Assembly: GCA_032433595.1 (NCBI GenBank)
Contig: JASWJB010000223.1
Span: 1-64,000, forward strand
Reading direction: 5' to 3'
Length of the DNA stretch: 64,000 nt
Source: Conoideocrella luteorostrata
Lineage: Eukaryota; Ascomycota; Sordariomycetes; Hypocreales; Clavicipitaceae
The notes under the pieces: generated by a model
What the model saw: only the letters and a program-made list of their open reading frames with translations
Databases searched by the model: none
Told to the model about the DNA's origin: nothing
Made by a program: the position numbers and the translations under genes
Shown: positions 45,901 through 58,000 of the stretch, one piece after another
Layout of the letters: each line of letters opens with the position of its first letter
How positions within the stretch are numbered: the first letter of the stretch is position 1

Positions 45901-48293
45901 GTCGCATTATCAGAATAATCAATCGGACAAAGATGGGAGAGGAGTCGATGCAGCTGCCTCTCAATATTGGCCGAATAATTGAGTCTGCAAAGCGAGTTTT
46001 CAACGTTCGGGCAACTGATCGCAGCAACCTGCGGCCCGTCGATGTCATTCCAAGGATACAAAATCTGCTCAATGAGCTCAAGATTGTGCGAGGGTCAGAC
46101 CACATTTCTGTCGAGGCCGATTCCAACGCCACGATTCTGTTCAAGGGATTGGTTCGATCTCGACTTGCCTTCAAGGAGATTGTCAAAGTCCACCGCTTGA
46201 ACAAGCTGGCATTCGACCACGTGTTGGGCGAGTTGCAGAATCGTTGGGACCGCGCTTTCGTCAGCCCCGGTGAAATGGTTGGCGTCCTTGCTGCACAGTC
46301 CATTGGTGAACCTGCAACCCAGATGACTTTGAATACCTTCCATTTTGCTGGTGTGTCGTCTAAGAACGTTACTCTTGGTGTCCCCCGTCTAAAGGAAATT
46401 CTCAATCTTGCTAAGGATATCAAGACGCCGAGTATGGCTGTATATCTGAATACACACCTTGGAACCCAAGAACAGGCCAAGAAGCTTCGAAGCTTGGTTG
46501 AATATACCAACCTCCGTTCCATTACGTCCGTCACTGAGATCTACTATGACCCCGACATTCAAGGCACCAGCATCGCTGAGGATGTGGACATGGTTGAGTC
46601 TTACTTTTTGATTCCCGATGATGGTCAGGACACTACTGATCAACAGTCGAGATGGCTTCTCCGTATCACCCTTGATCGGCAGAAGCTTCTCGATAAGGAA
46701 ATCAAGATTGATGATGTGGCACAGCGTATTAAAGAAGAATATCCAAGCGATTTGGCTATCATCTTTAGTGACAACAACGCAGACGAGCAAGTCATCCGTA
46801 TCAGAACCATTCGAACCGACGACGAAAAGGATGAGGATGGTGAGAAGAAAATCGAAGACGATGTCATGTTGAAGCGGCTGGAAGCTCACCTGCTTGATAC
46901 GTTGACTCTCCGAGGTGTGCCTGGCGTTGAAAGGGCTTTCTTGACTAAAGGCACTCGATTGGTGGTTGACACCGACGGATCCGAGATTGCGAAGAAGGAC
47001 GACGACAAATGCACCCAATGGTACCTGGACACCTCGGGCTCTGCTCTTCGTGAAGTACTCGCGGTTGATGGGGTTGACCCATCGCGAACTTATACCAACG
47101 ACTTGTGGCAAATTGTCGATGTATTTGGTATCGAAGCTGCTCGTGCCGCCTTATCGAAGGAGTTAACCAACGTGTTGGCCTTTGACGGTTCGTACGTCAA
47201 CCATCGGCATATCGCGCTGTTGGTCGATGTTATGACCTACCGAGGAAGCATCTCGGCGGTCACGAGGCACGGTATTAACCGTGCTGATACGGGTGCTCTG
47301 ATGCGTTGTTCATTCGAAGAGACGGTAGAAATTCTCCTCGAGGCTGCCGCCACAGGTGAACTCGATGACTGCCGCGGCATATCTGAAAACGTTATGCTCG
47401 GTCAGCTGGCACCCATGGGAACAGGAAACTTCGACGTCTTCCTTGACCCCAAGATGCTGGAGACGGTCATTTCGGACAACTCTCGTATGGGTCTGATGCC
47501 TGGTATGCCGGTCAAGGAGGGTGAAGCGGAGGGCGCTGCTACACCTTATGACACAGGTTCTCCTATGTCGAACGACTCTGGCTACATGAGCATGAGCTCG
47601 CCGGCTACAGGAAACTTCTCCCCTATTCAAGGTGCTGGCTCTGAGACACCTGCAGGCTTCGGCACTGAGTACGGTGGCGGCGGCTTTGGAGGTATTGGAT
47701 CTATGAGTCCCTACTCAATGCGCGGCGCGACGAGTCCCTTCAGCACGTCACCAACATCGCCCTTTAGTGCAGGCATGGGTGGCTACTCTCCGTCATCGCC
47801 CAATGCTGGATACTCTCCAACTTCGCCGCTCCTGGATGGTGGTGCTGGTCGTTACGCGACCTCGCCGTCATTCAGTCCGTCATCCCCATCCTTCTCGCCA
47901 ACGTCTCCGATGCTGCGACCTACGAGTCCTGCAAGTCCCAACTACAGCCCAACTTCGCCGAGTTACTCGCCCACTTCGCCAACATCTCCCCGACACTACT
48001 CGCCCACCTCGCCAGCGCAGTTCAACTCGCCAACATCACCCAGCTACTCACCGGCCAGTCCCAACTACAGTCCTGCGTCACCCAACTTGCACGGTGCCGG
48101 TGCGACGTCTCCGTCATACTCTCCAGCTTCTCCATCTTGGTCTCCGACATCGCCTGAGGCTTACTCGCCAACGAGTCCCAGCTTCCAAAGGAGCCCTGGA
48201 AACCAGCAGAGTCCGACTAGTCCAAGCTACTCGCCGACTTCACCTGCTTTCTCTCCCCGGACCCCTGGCCCGGGCAACTCGGGCAATCAATAG
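42966..48293 (+). CDS. RPB1: RNA polymerase II largest subunit Rpb1
   Basis: Two exons (42966-43322, 43395-48293) encode 1751 residues. This is the catalytic subunit for mRNA synthesis. The N-terminal clamp zinc site is seen in [20 protein letters not shown] and the following CHNC. The catalytic magnesium triad lies in [10 protein letters not shown] (about 491-500), the bridge helix and funnel follow, and the trigger-loop region contains [12 protein letters not shown] (about 1093). The C-terminal domain begins near residue 1550. Heptads are irregular: consensus YSPTSPS units mix with [22 protein letters not shown] and Gly/Ala-rich spacers. The intron (43323-43394, donor GTTGGT) removes an in-frame stop and joins KVLADT to [18 protein letters not shown]. 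The elongation factor TFIIS that rescues this enzyme is encoded at the left end of the window. Confidence 0.97.
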
Positions 48294-51200
48294 TGAGTAC
48301 CTCCTCTATGTTGCAATTCATTATCGTAGCGTCCGTCTGGTTAACGATACGTCACTTTTAGCTCGCCCAACTCGCCCTCTAACGATTGATTTCTTCACTG
48401 GTTAATGCATTCGAGACACAGGCTGCTCTCGACTTTTCTCATTTCATTATGCTGTGTCTGGTTTGCTTCCTACACTTGATCCTGATATTATCTGTTGATA
48501 CTTCTTTTCTCCACCAAGGAAGGGACGCTCAGCAGCATCTTAGAGCATATACAAAAAAGGGGAAACTACGGAGCGAGAAAGAGGTTTGAAGGAGGAAGAA
48601 GCAAGTTACACCGCATCACACACTTTGAAATCAAAAGAACAAAAAACCTTTTGAAAAAAAAAGCCCCAACAACCGTCTTATTAATTAAAGGAAGAAAGGA
48701 AAAGGACCACCTTGAGCCTCAGCAGGTCAAGCAAGTTGGCGGAGGACATGTAAAAAGGAAAATTAAATGTACAATATAGCGCAGGATGGTCCTGGCAGGG
48801 GAAGTGGAAGTGGAGTGGGAACGAAGCGGACTGAGTAGACGTTATTAGAGGAGAATGATGATGCAGATTGGAATCAAGATTGCAAAAATGAGTAGTGACA
48901 AGGTGTGTGGGATGAAACGTAGATTGGTTACTTTGGTTTTTTTTTTTCGTTGTTGAACTTTCAGTCCACCTAAGTTGGGCGAGTGAATTGATCATTTGGG
49001 GTTAGATACTCTGTTTGAAAGAAGCAAAAGTTCATAATATACCTGTTGGCAACGCAGTGACCAAACTTATTGTTGAAGGAAAGGGGGGGTGAGAGTGTAC
49101 AGAACACTTGCGTTTCATAATTACAACGCCAGCGATCCATTGGTTACCAAAATTCCTCAATATGTCGTGTACTAAATGGCAATAACTACTTGAACCGAGC
49201 TTCTCGCATTGCCTGCCTGGTATGTGTAAAATTTCATAAGTTGTGAGGCTCAAGGAAGTACTCTGGGGGTTCCGTAGCACGAGGGAAAACTCAAATACAA
49301 CTTTGCCAAGCACTGTAGGCAACAGCTCCCTCTTGAATTCGATTCGAGGTCAAGGAAACAACAGTAAAGCCATGAGTCATGACGTCCGATGTAAAAAATC
49401 ATGGGCTCATCTTGAATGCAGTATGCCATCACATCCAAACCCGAGGTCGTCTGACGGATGACATTACTACCACTTACACCGACCCAAGTCCGGTCACTCC
49501 ACATGACAAAGCTCGTTTGAATACTTCCGCCAAGCGGAAGTATTCATACAATTTGGTGGCCCGTGATGCCATTTCTAGGTAGGTATTGGAGGCGTGCTGG
49601 ACTAACAGAGAGTGTTGGCTGTGGTTCACGTCGTTGGTCGCAGTCGGGGTGTGGAACACGGAGTAGGCCGATAGCTTATGCGGCATGGCTCGTGTTGGCA
49701 CTGGCCGGTCAAGAAGGAGGCCGGGTTGTGACCAGAACCAACACATCACATTGCAGAACGTCTGGTTGGTTTGCACCACACTTGTTGTAGACTGCGCCCT
49801 ACTAGGGCGTATGGCGAGTAGCAGATACAATGAATGATACAAGCGCATGAGGAGGGAGCAGGCAGCAGGCGCGTAACACTACCACTGCCACCAAGAGACA
49901 TTGCCTCCAGGCCGCGCCCTCGGCCTAAAAGATGGGTGACTGATGTTCTTCATCGTTCGGTTGCAACCCATAAAGCAACATGTATTTTTAGCCCTAGATG
50001 CTTCAATCTGTCTTCGATACGGGCGTGATGGCGAGCGGGAGAATCGATGGAAAGCGGCCCCGCCCCAGTGGCTGCTGACCTTGCCTAAAGGGAAGGAAGG
50101 TGCGGAGTAAGCAGGCAACGGCTGTCCAGGGTTTAGCCGCCGGGAGGCAAGCGTGGAGATCTAAGGCTGATTATTCTTGAAGGTCGGGGCTGCCTCGGTG
50201 TAGCTGTCGCCAACACGACACGCCTTGGGAGAAACGGAGCGACAGTGAGCGAGGGTTGACTCGGAAAACGCGTACTCACGCGAGTCGTTAGGTGGGTAGC
50301 TTGAGACTTCAGTGGATCGGGACTGTGCTTGAGCTTTAAACTTTGCTGCATGCTATTCTCCCTCCGCCCAAAGCCGATGATTTAGCGTCCACCATCGAGA
50401 ACTGTTTGTTAGTTGACAAGATCGAACACTGAGTCATTGAGGACGCAAGCTGTGTGGGCTTGTCCTGGGCTTTTACGCTGTGCTCACTCAGTTATCCTCC
50501 AACTGTCCCAAGTTGCTCTTTTGACTGTCGTTCAACATGTCGGAATTCATGCTCAGCTTGAATAAGACGAAATAGTGATGATGGAGAGCGCGAAATCAGC
50601 CACTCAATATATAGAGTCATTGGGCTCAATTGCATTTTGAAGCTGCTGACGAATTGTTCAAATACGAACAAAATTTTCACAACGGTCTAAAATGCAGCGG
50701 AGCATATAGCCGACAAAGAAATTTCAATTGATTCCAAGGGGATTGAAATGTTTGACAGGTTTGGCGTCAGCGTCAAGCCTCGATTGCGACGTCTCACTCC
50801 GGGAAGGTGCAGTGCAGCCGCAGGTTCCTGTGGGTTCAACGTTGAAGTTGGGGGCGCCTTCATTCGCTTCTGTCGGACTCTCTCTCCCTCTCAAAGCCTA
50901 GAGCGAGTACGGAATAACTACGGGGCACGGAGTAGCTTGTTGAGGACAAGCCGGTTATCGAAAGCCCTTGCAGCGGCAGCTCACCACTTAAGAGTGACCT
51001 TGGTAAAAGAGCTTTCCCTCCTCGTGCGAGATCACAATGGAAATGTTTCACGCCTCCATCTCGCTCCGTGCACCTACTGAACCCGCCCGGTGCTCCTCTA
51101 AACCGCTACTAGTCTTTGCCAAGGTAGCTACCGTATGTACTCCGTACCTGAAGTACTCCGTACCTAGGTAAGTAAGTAAGTAACTGGCACTCTGCCGAAA

Positions 51201-53923
51201 AGCCACCAAACGCACCTCATCCTGTGCTCGGCCGATTGGCACTACTATGCTCCCAGTAGTTAATTCAATTGCGCAAGTAAGTCAATGTCTCTGGCACTGT
51301 TGTGTGACAGTACTTCGGCTCGGCCGCTGACAGATGCTGCGGCACGGATCTACTTGCTGCCACGGCTCAGTCTGGCATGTCGTCACATGATTCGATGTTG
51401 ATGCGCGGGTGCGTGCATGGCGTCAAACTAGGGGCAAGGGGGCAAGAACAACCCCCGCCAGGTGCTCCCGCACAATAAATACAATGGCAGGCAGAATTAG
51501 GGAAGTGGGCCTTTCCGAGCCTTCCTTTCCGAGCCTTGTCATGAACTGGATTGAGCTTCTATTGGATTGGAGCCATTTGGCAGCGTCCGCCACTAGCATT
51601 CCGTCTCTCCGTCTCTTTCCTTTGCCGTCTTCCCCATTGTGCAGAAACACCGCAGGCCAGCCAAAGTTCCCCCATCCGTCTCAGCGTCGATACCTTTCGA
51701 GCTACGATTGTAAGGATGACAACGAGTCCTCGGTCTGAGAATTGCGAGAAAATACGCTGCTGATCTGTCTTCGTAGAAGTGTCGCAAGTGGCAGTTTGAC
51801 CGTTTCCTCCCCTGATGCAATCAAGGTCGGGTCCTCCAGTTGCTGCCTGCATGCTGAACGGCGTGATGATGGACGGGCAATGCAGATGCTCACGTTGGGG
51901 TGTGGTATGCATTGCGGCAAGTAATTGCCCTCGCCTCGATGGTGACAGATTTCCAACACATGTGCCGAATGGTTAGTACTCTATTAATGGAGCTTCTATT
52001 TGGGATTGGGGGTAAGATGCTAAGCAATGCCTCATCCTCCTCTACTATCTATAGTAAGTGATGTGTGGTAAGGCAGTTTCAATCGCGTTTGCAGGTCGCA
52101 TGTGCACCCCCTGCAGGAGTCAGCGACACCGCAGCATCCCACTCCTAACGCACGGTGGATGCTGCATTGTTCGTTCTGTGCCTGGCCGCCAGTGCGATGG
52201 CCTAGTCCGTGCCGTCTGTGTCGCCTTGTGTGGGCTCGTCTCTCGCCTGGTTGCGTGCGCCAGCCAGCTCCGCCAAGCCTTGCAGCCTGTCCGCCCGCCC
52301 GCGCCAAACCAGATCACGGCCCGCTACGGGTGCTGTGCAATGCCAGCAGCAACTTGGTCGCCGAGTGCCACGCCGCCACCCTCACAGTAGTGCCGTCCAC
52401 GGCATGGATTTTTATGTTATTTTTTATAACATCAGATCAAAGCAAATACTCGATATCCACAGTGAGTTACGGCGACTCCGTCAAGCGGGCGCCCACAATG
52501 CTCGCCCACGGCGACCTTGCGGCGTCTTGCTCTCGTTGCACTTATTGACCGTGGAAAAGAGTAACTAGCCTGTTAGCTGACTGGTCGGTCTGTCGCGTTC
52601 TGTCTGCGTTATTGCTTGAGCAATGGGGAGGTGGGTCTAGGGCATTTGCTTCAGCCGCAACAACAGGCGGCAGGTATGGAGTGCTTTGGTACTCCGTACA
52701 GCATCTTAGTTACTGGCCGGCTGCAAGCACCCACCACCCACGCACTTGGATGACGCATCTGTGCCGTCATGATACTGTACACTGCACTTGGGCTCGGGCA
52801 ACTTGGGCGTTTCGTTCGAAACCACAACTCTCAACTCCCATTGATCCGTCATGCATGCAATCCCATCATGTGCCCAGGATTCATTCACCTTCTTCCTTTC
52901 TTCCTTTGGGGGCTGTAAGCCTGGCCTGGCCGGCTCTTGGGCCTGGGCGTAGACCCGGCCGCGTGTCCGGCCGCATACTTGACTCCATCAGGCTGAGCGA
53001 ATGCCATGTGTCGACAAACCACATTCAAACTTTGGGTTTCGTACCGACAGTCTGGTAAATGACCTATGATGACATTGGACGAATGCGTACCAGGGACGGC
53101 CTGAAGCCTCCAATGCCACGCATGGACTCATAAAAAGAGACAATGTGGGGGACGAATTGAGTCAGAAAGCACATGATAATTTTGTCGTCATTGGGCCTAC
53201 AGGAAGCTATTGTCCAGCTAGCTATCGCAGTACTTGCTCGGGTCCTTGCACACAGCATCTCTGCCCCCTTCCATCCTCAAGATGGATTTTACACTTTCGT
53301 CACTAACACTTCGCCAACCCCGGCCACGAGCAAGCCACCGTAACCTTTGAGCCCATATGCCGCCATCATGGTGTCTAAATGTAAAGAGGGTCGCAAGGAA
53401 ATGTGACAAAAAGGAGAACAATTTCAAAAAAGAGACCGCGTGGGCAGCCTCCACCTTGACAAGAAATGATAAGTGTGAAAAGGATCAAAAATGTCAACGA
53501 AGGACGACTAATGCAAACAGGGTCTATCATCCGCAGACAGGCTTTCCGAGCAAACCTGCGCGATCGGACAGTGGGCGGATGGAAAAGAAGGGAAATGAAA
53601 ATTGTTTAAAACCAAGGAAGAGTATGATGATCCAGCATGAAAAGTAAAAACAGGAAAGTTTTTGTTTATGAAACAAAGGTTTCAGTCATCTCTTGTGAAT
53701 CATGACTTGTCGCCTTTGCAGACCACTTTCGCTTGACGGTCAACAGAGACCAAGAGAGCATCTTCTGTTGCAGAGTTGTCGTTTGTTCATCTAAAGCTTG
53801 CTTCTTCTTTTCAACCAGCTAGTGACTCTTCGCTTTCGGCTGTGCAGTTATATAAAACAGTCAGTTTGTCTTGTCTCCAAGCTCGTAGTCGGACCAATGG
53901 GGGGAATGGCAACGACGGACCTA
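48294..53923. other. Gene desert, left part
   Basis: After RPB1 and its 3' UTR (A-rich to about 48780) I see no gene in 5.6 kb on either strand. Frames of 100-148 codons at 49474-49848, 51559-51912, 52058-52568 and 52612-53058 overlap one another in several frames and lack family features. TACTCCGTA words occur at 51138, 51154 and 52690. No transposon ends or tRNA are seen. Confidence 0.5.
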
Positions 53924-54088
53924 CTAAGATCGAGCAGGATTAGGGCACTGAGGGCGGCCACAATATCCCTGCCATGTTTTAGTGCCTAGGTTGATGACAT
54001 TCGAGCAGCCACAGGCTGGCTTAGGAGTCGACTGTGAGACGGTGCATCCGCATGAGGTCCAGTACTCGGTGGTTATCCAGACGCACAT
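53924..54088 (-). CDS. Candidate small cysteine-rich protein, 54 residues
   Basis: This single-exon frame runs from ATG at 54088 to TAG at 53924-53926. The peptide has seven Cys (positions 2, 13, 15, 26, 28, 43, 48), with two CGC triplets, three Trp, and no hydrophobic signal or membrane segment. Upstream on the same strand stands a perfect TATATAAA (54306-54299), 211 bp before the ATG. The intervening leader is rich in C, A and T with CATCAA-type words and a TCAACATG start context, all usual for an expressed fungal gene. I recognise a general likeness to short fungal proteins that begin Met-Cys and carry CGC motifs, which may bind metal, but no named family. Coding status is inferred from context, since the frame is too short for statistics. 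An opposing TATA box lies at 53849. Confidence 0.5.
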   Translation of the reverse strand: MCVWITTEYWTSCGCTVSQSTPKPACGCSNVINLGTKTWQGYCGRPQCPNPARS

Positions 54089-54298
54089 GTTGACAGTGTA
54101 CGTGTTGATGTCTTTGACGATAGATCAAGTATAGGAGAGCCAAGGTGTCTGAAGTGAAACCTTGGAGGAAGGTGGTCTTGATGAAAAATGAAGTGGTTTG
54201 CCGATGTGCAGAGTGCTCTTGGGCTTGTCAAGTCTTGTAAGAGATGAAGACGCGTTTGAGTAATAAGAATTGTCGAAACCGAGTCAAACCTGCCGGCC

Positions 54299-54306
54299 TT
54301 TATATA
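54299..54306 (-). promoter_or_regulatory. TATA box for the small cysteine-rich gene
   Basis: TATATAAA on the minus strand is followed by GGCCGG and then a leader poor in G. Transcription would be expected to start roughly 30-60 bp downstream, leaving a 5' UTR of about 150-180 nt before the ATG at 54088. Confidence 0.55.
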
Positions 54307-55008
54307 TCTCCTGGAATGCAAGTCCGATGGTATGATTGTCACCAACAGCCGCGTTGACTGTCGACCCAGAAGTAAAGGCTTTGGCCTGGCCGCGGCGATG
54401 CGTCATGGACAACGCCGTTGGAAGCACAGAAGAGGATTTTCCACTTTGCCGGCAGGACCGAATGTATGTGACAGTTGGACGCCCGATCTGCTTGATGCCA
54501 CCGTACCCCTGACCTAGGCAATGCTGTTGGTTGAAATGTGACAATCAGGTATGGTAGCGTTCTCGGCTCTTATTAGCTGAACAGCTTTATGTCCTCGAGC
54601 CGTCTTGTCTTGGGGAAGCCAGTCTGTTGGTCAAGAACTCTTCTTGTGCAGACGAGGGGGGCATGGAAGGGGGCGATAGGTACAGATGTACATGGAGCTA
54701 GGTGTTATGAAAGTGTAGGGAGATATATCGACGAAATTTAAACCTCCGAATCAGGTTGGCCAGCACATCGTATTGGTCACGTCAAAGGGGCCGTTCAGCA
54801 CACGGTAAAGGGGCGGCCGTGAGGAAGAGAACGGAGTCAAGTCAACGGCAAGACGAACATGCAAGACCAACAGCCGCGCTTTGTCTCCATATGACCCTGG
54901 ACCATGTAATCCACGCGGGTGTGGATGGCAGAAGAAGGTAGACGAGCAGCACAGAGAGCAGAAGAAGTGTGCATCGGAATCATCTGCATCAAGGGCGTAG
55001 GATTTGCA

Positions 55009-55044
55009 ATGGGCATGGGCATGGGCATGGGAATGGGAATGGGG
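55009..55044. repeat. Six tandem 6-bp units (ATGGGC/ATGGGA/ATGGGG)
   Basis: Three ATGGGC, two ATGGGA and one ATGGGG units lie in a row. On the minus strand they encode the alternating His-Ala/His-Ser stretch of the weak 148-codon frame. Being a hexamer it expands without frameshift. Confidence 0.85.
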
Positions 55045-58000
55045 ATGAGTGGGAGGGGGCCAAGAGATACATCTGCCATGGCCATATACGACGAGCATGT
55101 AAGCCAACAGGTCTGCGTCCGGTGGCCCGCCCGTTGGCAACCGAAGATCCAAGGCTGAAAAGAATGAGAGGGCCAAAGCCAAAGCCAAAAAAGCCATTCA
55201 ATAACTAACTAATGGCAAAAGAGGACAAAGAAAGGTCTGGCGCAGCAAGAGGAGCGCAAGCGTGGAGATGGACGATGCAAGTGTGAAGTCGAATGGGGCA
55301 ATCTAAGTGGTTCTGCAGCGGGCCACGGACGTTGGCCCGACAGACTACTACTTGCCTTAGTAACTTATTAGGCGCAAGTTGGTGTCTATCTATGAGTGTC
55401 GATGAGTGTGAACTGCACCTTTACGAGAGTTAGAGTTAGTCAAGAGAGCAGGCGGCGGCCATACCGGCCCATTTGCTCAGCCCTCCCCAGCTTTCGCGGC
55501 TCACAAGCTGCCAGGAGAACGAAGGTGGGAAGAAGTCATCCTGCATTTCACGGCTGCGCAACCACTCACATGCCCACGAGTAGGTGCTTGAGAACCTGAT
55601 GCTTCTCGAATACAAGGGCTCTGCAATACTGCAGACAACCAAAAATCAGCTTAGATGTCAGGGTTAAAAGGATCTCGAACGACCCCAACCGGCAGCAGAC
55701 CGGCCAGTTTCCAATGCCAGCATGCATTCCGCATTCGCAGTTGAGCCTGACATTAGTCAACGGCTGGTGCACAAAGACAAAGTGGTCGACAGCTGGGGAG
55801 CTACACACAAAGTGGGGCGTGAAGATGGCGCGGGCCTGCACTGTAACAGGGGTCGGCTTATCAGTATCCAGCACTGGCATTGACCGGAAGGAGCGACAGG
55901 GCAGGGACCAACTGCGCGTGGCAGGCACTTGGCGAGCTGGCGGGCACTGGCGGGCACTGGCGGGGGCTGAGAAAGGATTGAGTAATTCAGGAGTCGACCA
56001 GATTGTGCCAGACGGAGATGGGACCGATGACACAGGGCTGGCTATCTGGTTGGGTGGAATCTGAGAAACAGTCTGTGACACGCGCACCAGTTCCAGCGAA
56101 TGTGCGGATGCTACTCGGCTGCTTTCAACCAGCAATCAGGCACCACATCCGACAGACCAGTTGACAGCTTGAAAGCCCCTGTTCTCTGGGCTGAAAACTC
56201 TCCGCTTCTCCAGTTTCCCTCCTGCTTGTCATTTGGTACGACCTTTGCTGCCTCCTGGTGTGATCGTGTGTCGCACCCAACGTTCGTCTATGTGCTCAGG
56301 TGGCATCTGGTGCGCTTGTTATCCTCGAACCACGACACATCTAGCGTCCACCATCCATGCCTACTCCCCGCTCCTCACTTCAGAGTCCGTATTCAGAGTC
56401 TCATGGCAAGCGTGTGCTGCCTGCGCCTGCCCAAGTGCAAACTGAATTGCCGGCCTGGTTGGCATGGTCCACCGAAGAATGACAAGGATCTCGGCTGCTC
56501 GGAGTAGCGTAATGCGATCGCGCCTAAATTCTATGGTATTAGTTGAACTTTGGAGTACATCCCATCATCCGACCTCGTAGGGCTTAAACCCATGCTTGGA
56601 GCTTTACGACCAGGGCTGTTCGTAGCATCCATTGTGTCATTAGCGCATCAAGCAGGCGAGCCCACAGGCTTGGTCGCTCCTATGAGCTGTTTCCCGACTT
56701 CAAGGTTGAAGGTACGTACCTAGAGTACTTGGTTAACTTTGAAGCCACCCCCCTTCCTCGCGAAAATCATTGTCGTGGCACACCATTTCGGCATGTGAAT
56801 GAAAGTGGCCGGTCATCTGACTACAATTTTAAAATAAAATTAAAATAAATCTTACACACTGCCACCGAACTGCGCAGTTCCAGATAATACGCCATTCTGA
56901 ACCGAACTCGAGCCTTTTGATCGAGTCTTCCAGCGGCGTATTTCAGATTCCCAACTGTCCGCAACCAGAATATGGAGCAGCAAACCACTCTAGCCAGGAC
57001 CAATGAGAAGCTGAGGGGGGTGTGGATGATTTTGACTGGATCTTGCACCGACACCCTTCCCAGTCATTCAGTCCAACCAGGATGTTGTCATATTCCATGG
57101 ATGGCAGAAAGCGTGACGAAATATTACTAGGACGACGAAGACGACGACAAGTCCATTGCATACCACGATCAACTACTATTGGCCACAGCTAGGAATTGCA
57201 AGCCATGAGTCTAGAGCCGAAACCATCCGAGTGTTGTGAGATGTTAGTTCACTCGAGAGAAGTAAGGCGGTGCGGGAAACCATGTTCGAAGATCCTTTGA
57301 CCCGCGACCATTTACTGTCCAACAAGTGATATACAAGGATCTACAAAGGCATTGATGCTGTCCTAGCTTTGAACAATGACGTAAATGATAACGATAGCAT
57401 GGCTAGACCGCCACGCCAAGCTTTTATTTCACATATATGCACCTTGTCAAACACCACTGCAGGAATTTCTAACGGGCTGGCGCTGCAAGTATACCAGCCG
57501 AGACATGTGCGTCACATTTCCTAATTCTAAGAATTGCTTACACATTATGCTTGAGAATTTAACTCGCCAACCGTTTGACAAACATATTGGCGAAGGCAAC
57601 CAAGTGTCAATCTGGGCCATACCCAACATCATCTTTTGAGTAGACGCAACAAAAAAGTACCAGCTTGAAGATACAAGATCGAAAGACTGAATTAGCCGTA
57701 CCGGATATTTATCAGGGCCAAAGACAGCATCAAAGCAGACGTACCCCCTGGATAAGACAGGAATTTACTTGCTCCATCGGCCTGCCTGTTGGATGAACCA
57801 AAATACTATGTTGATTCTCACATGCGACTAGGGACACGGCTTGGTCTGGCCCCTGAAGCGTCTCAAGGCTAACTGCCAGCTTCCTGTGCTTTGAGTCTTT
57901 TGACCAATATCGTTTCTGCCGCCGGCAAGCACATATGCTAATCCTAGAGATTTGCGTCACGACAGTTCCTAGACACCTAGTGGAGACTCATTGTTCCCGT

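Noticed and set aside
52058..52568. Cys-rich frame starting MCGKAV and three overlapping frames
   Set aside because: Four long frames overlap on both strands in a GC-rich patch, there is no promoter-like context, and the Cys pattern is irregular. This looks compositional.
55566..56135. 189-codon minus-strand frame
   Set aside because: It has no domain, no signal, and overlapping plus frames of similar size. Codon choice looks random.
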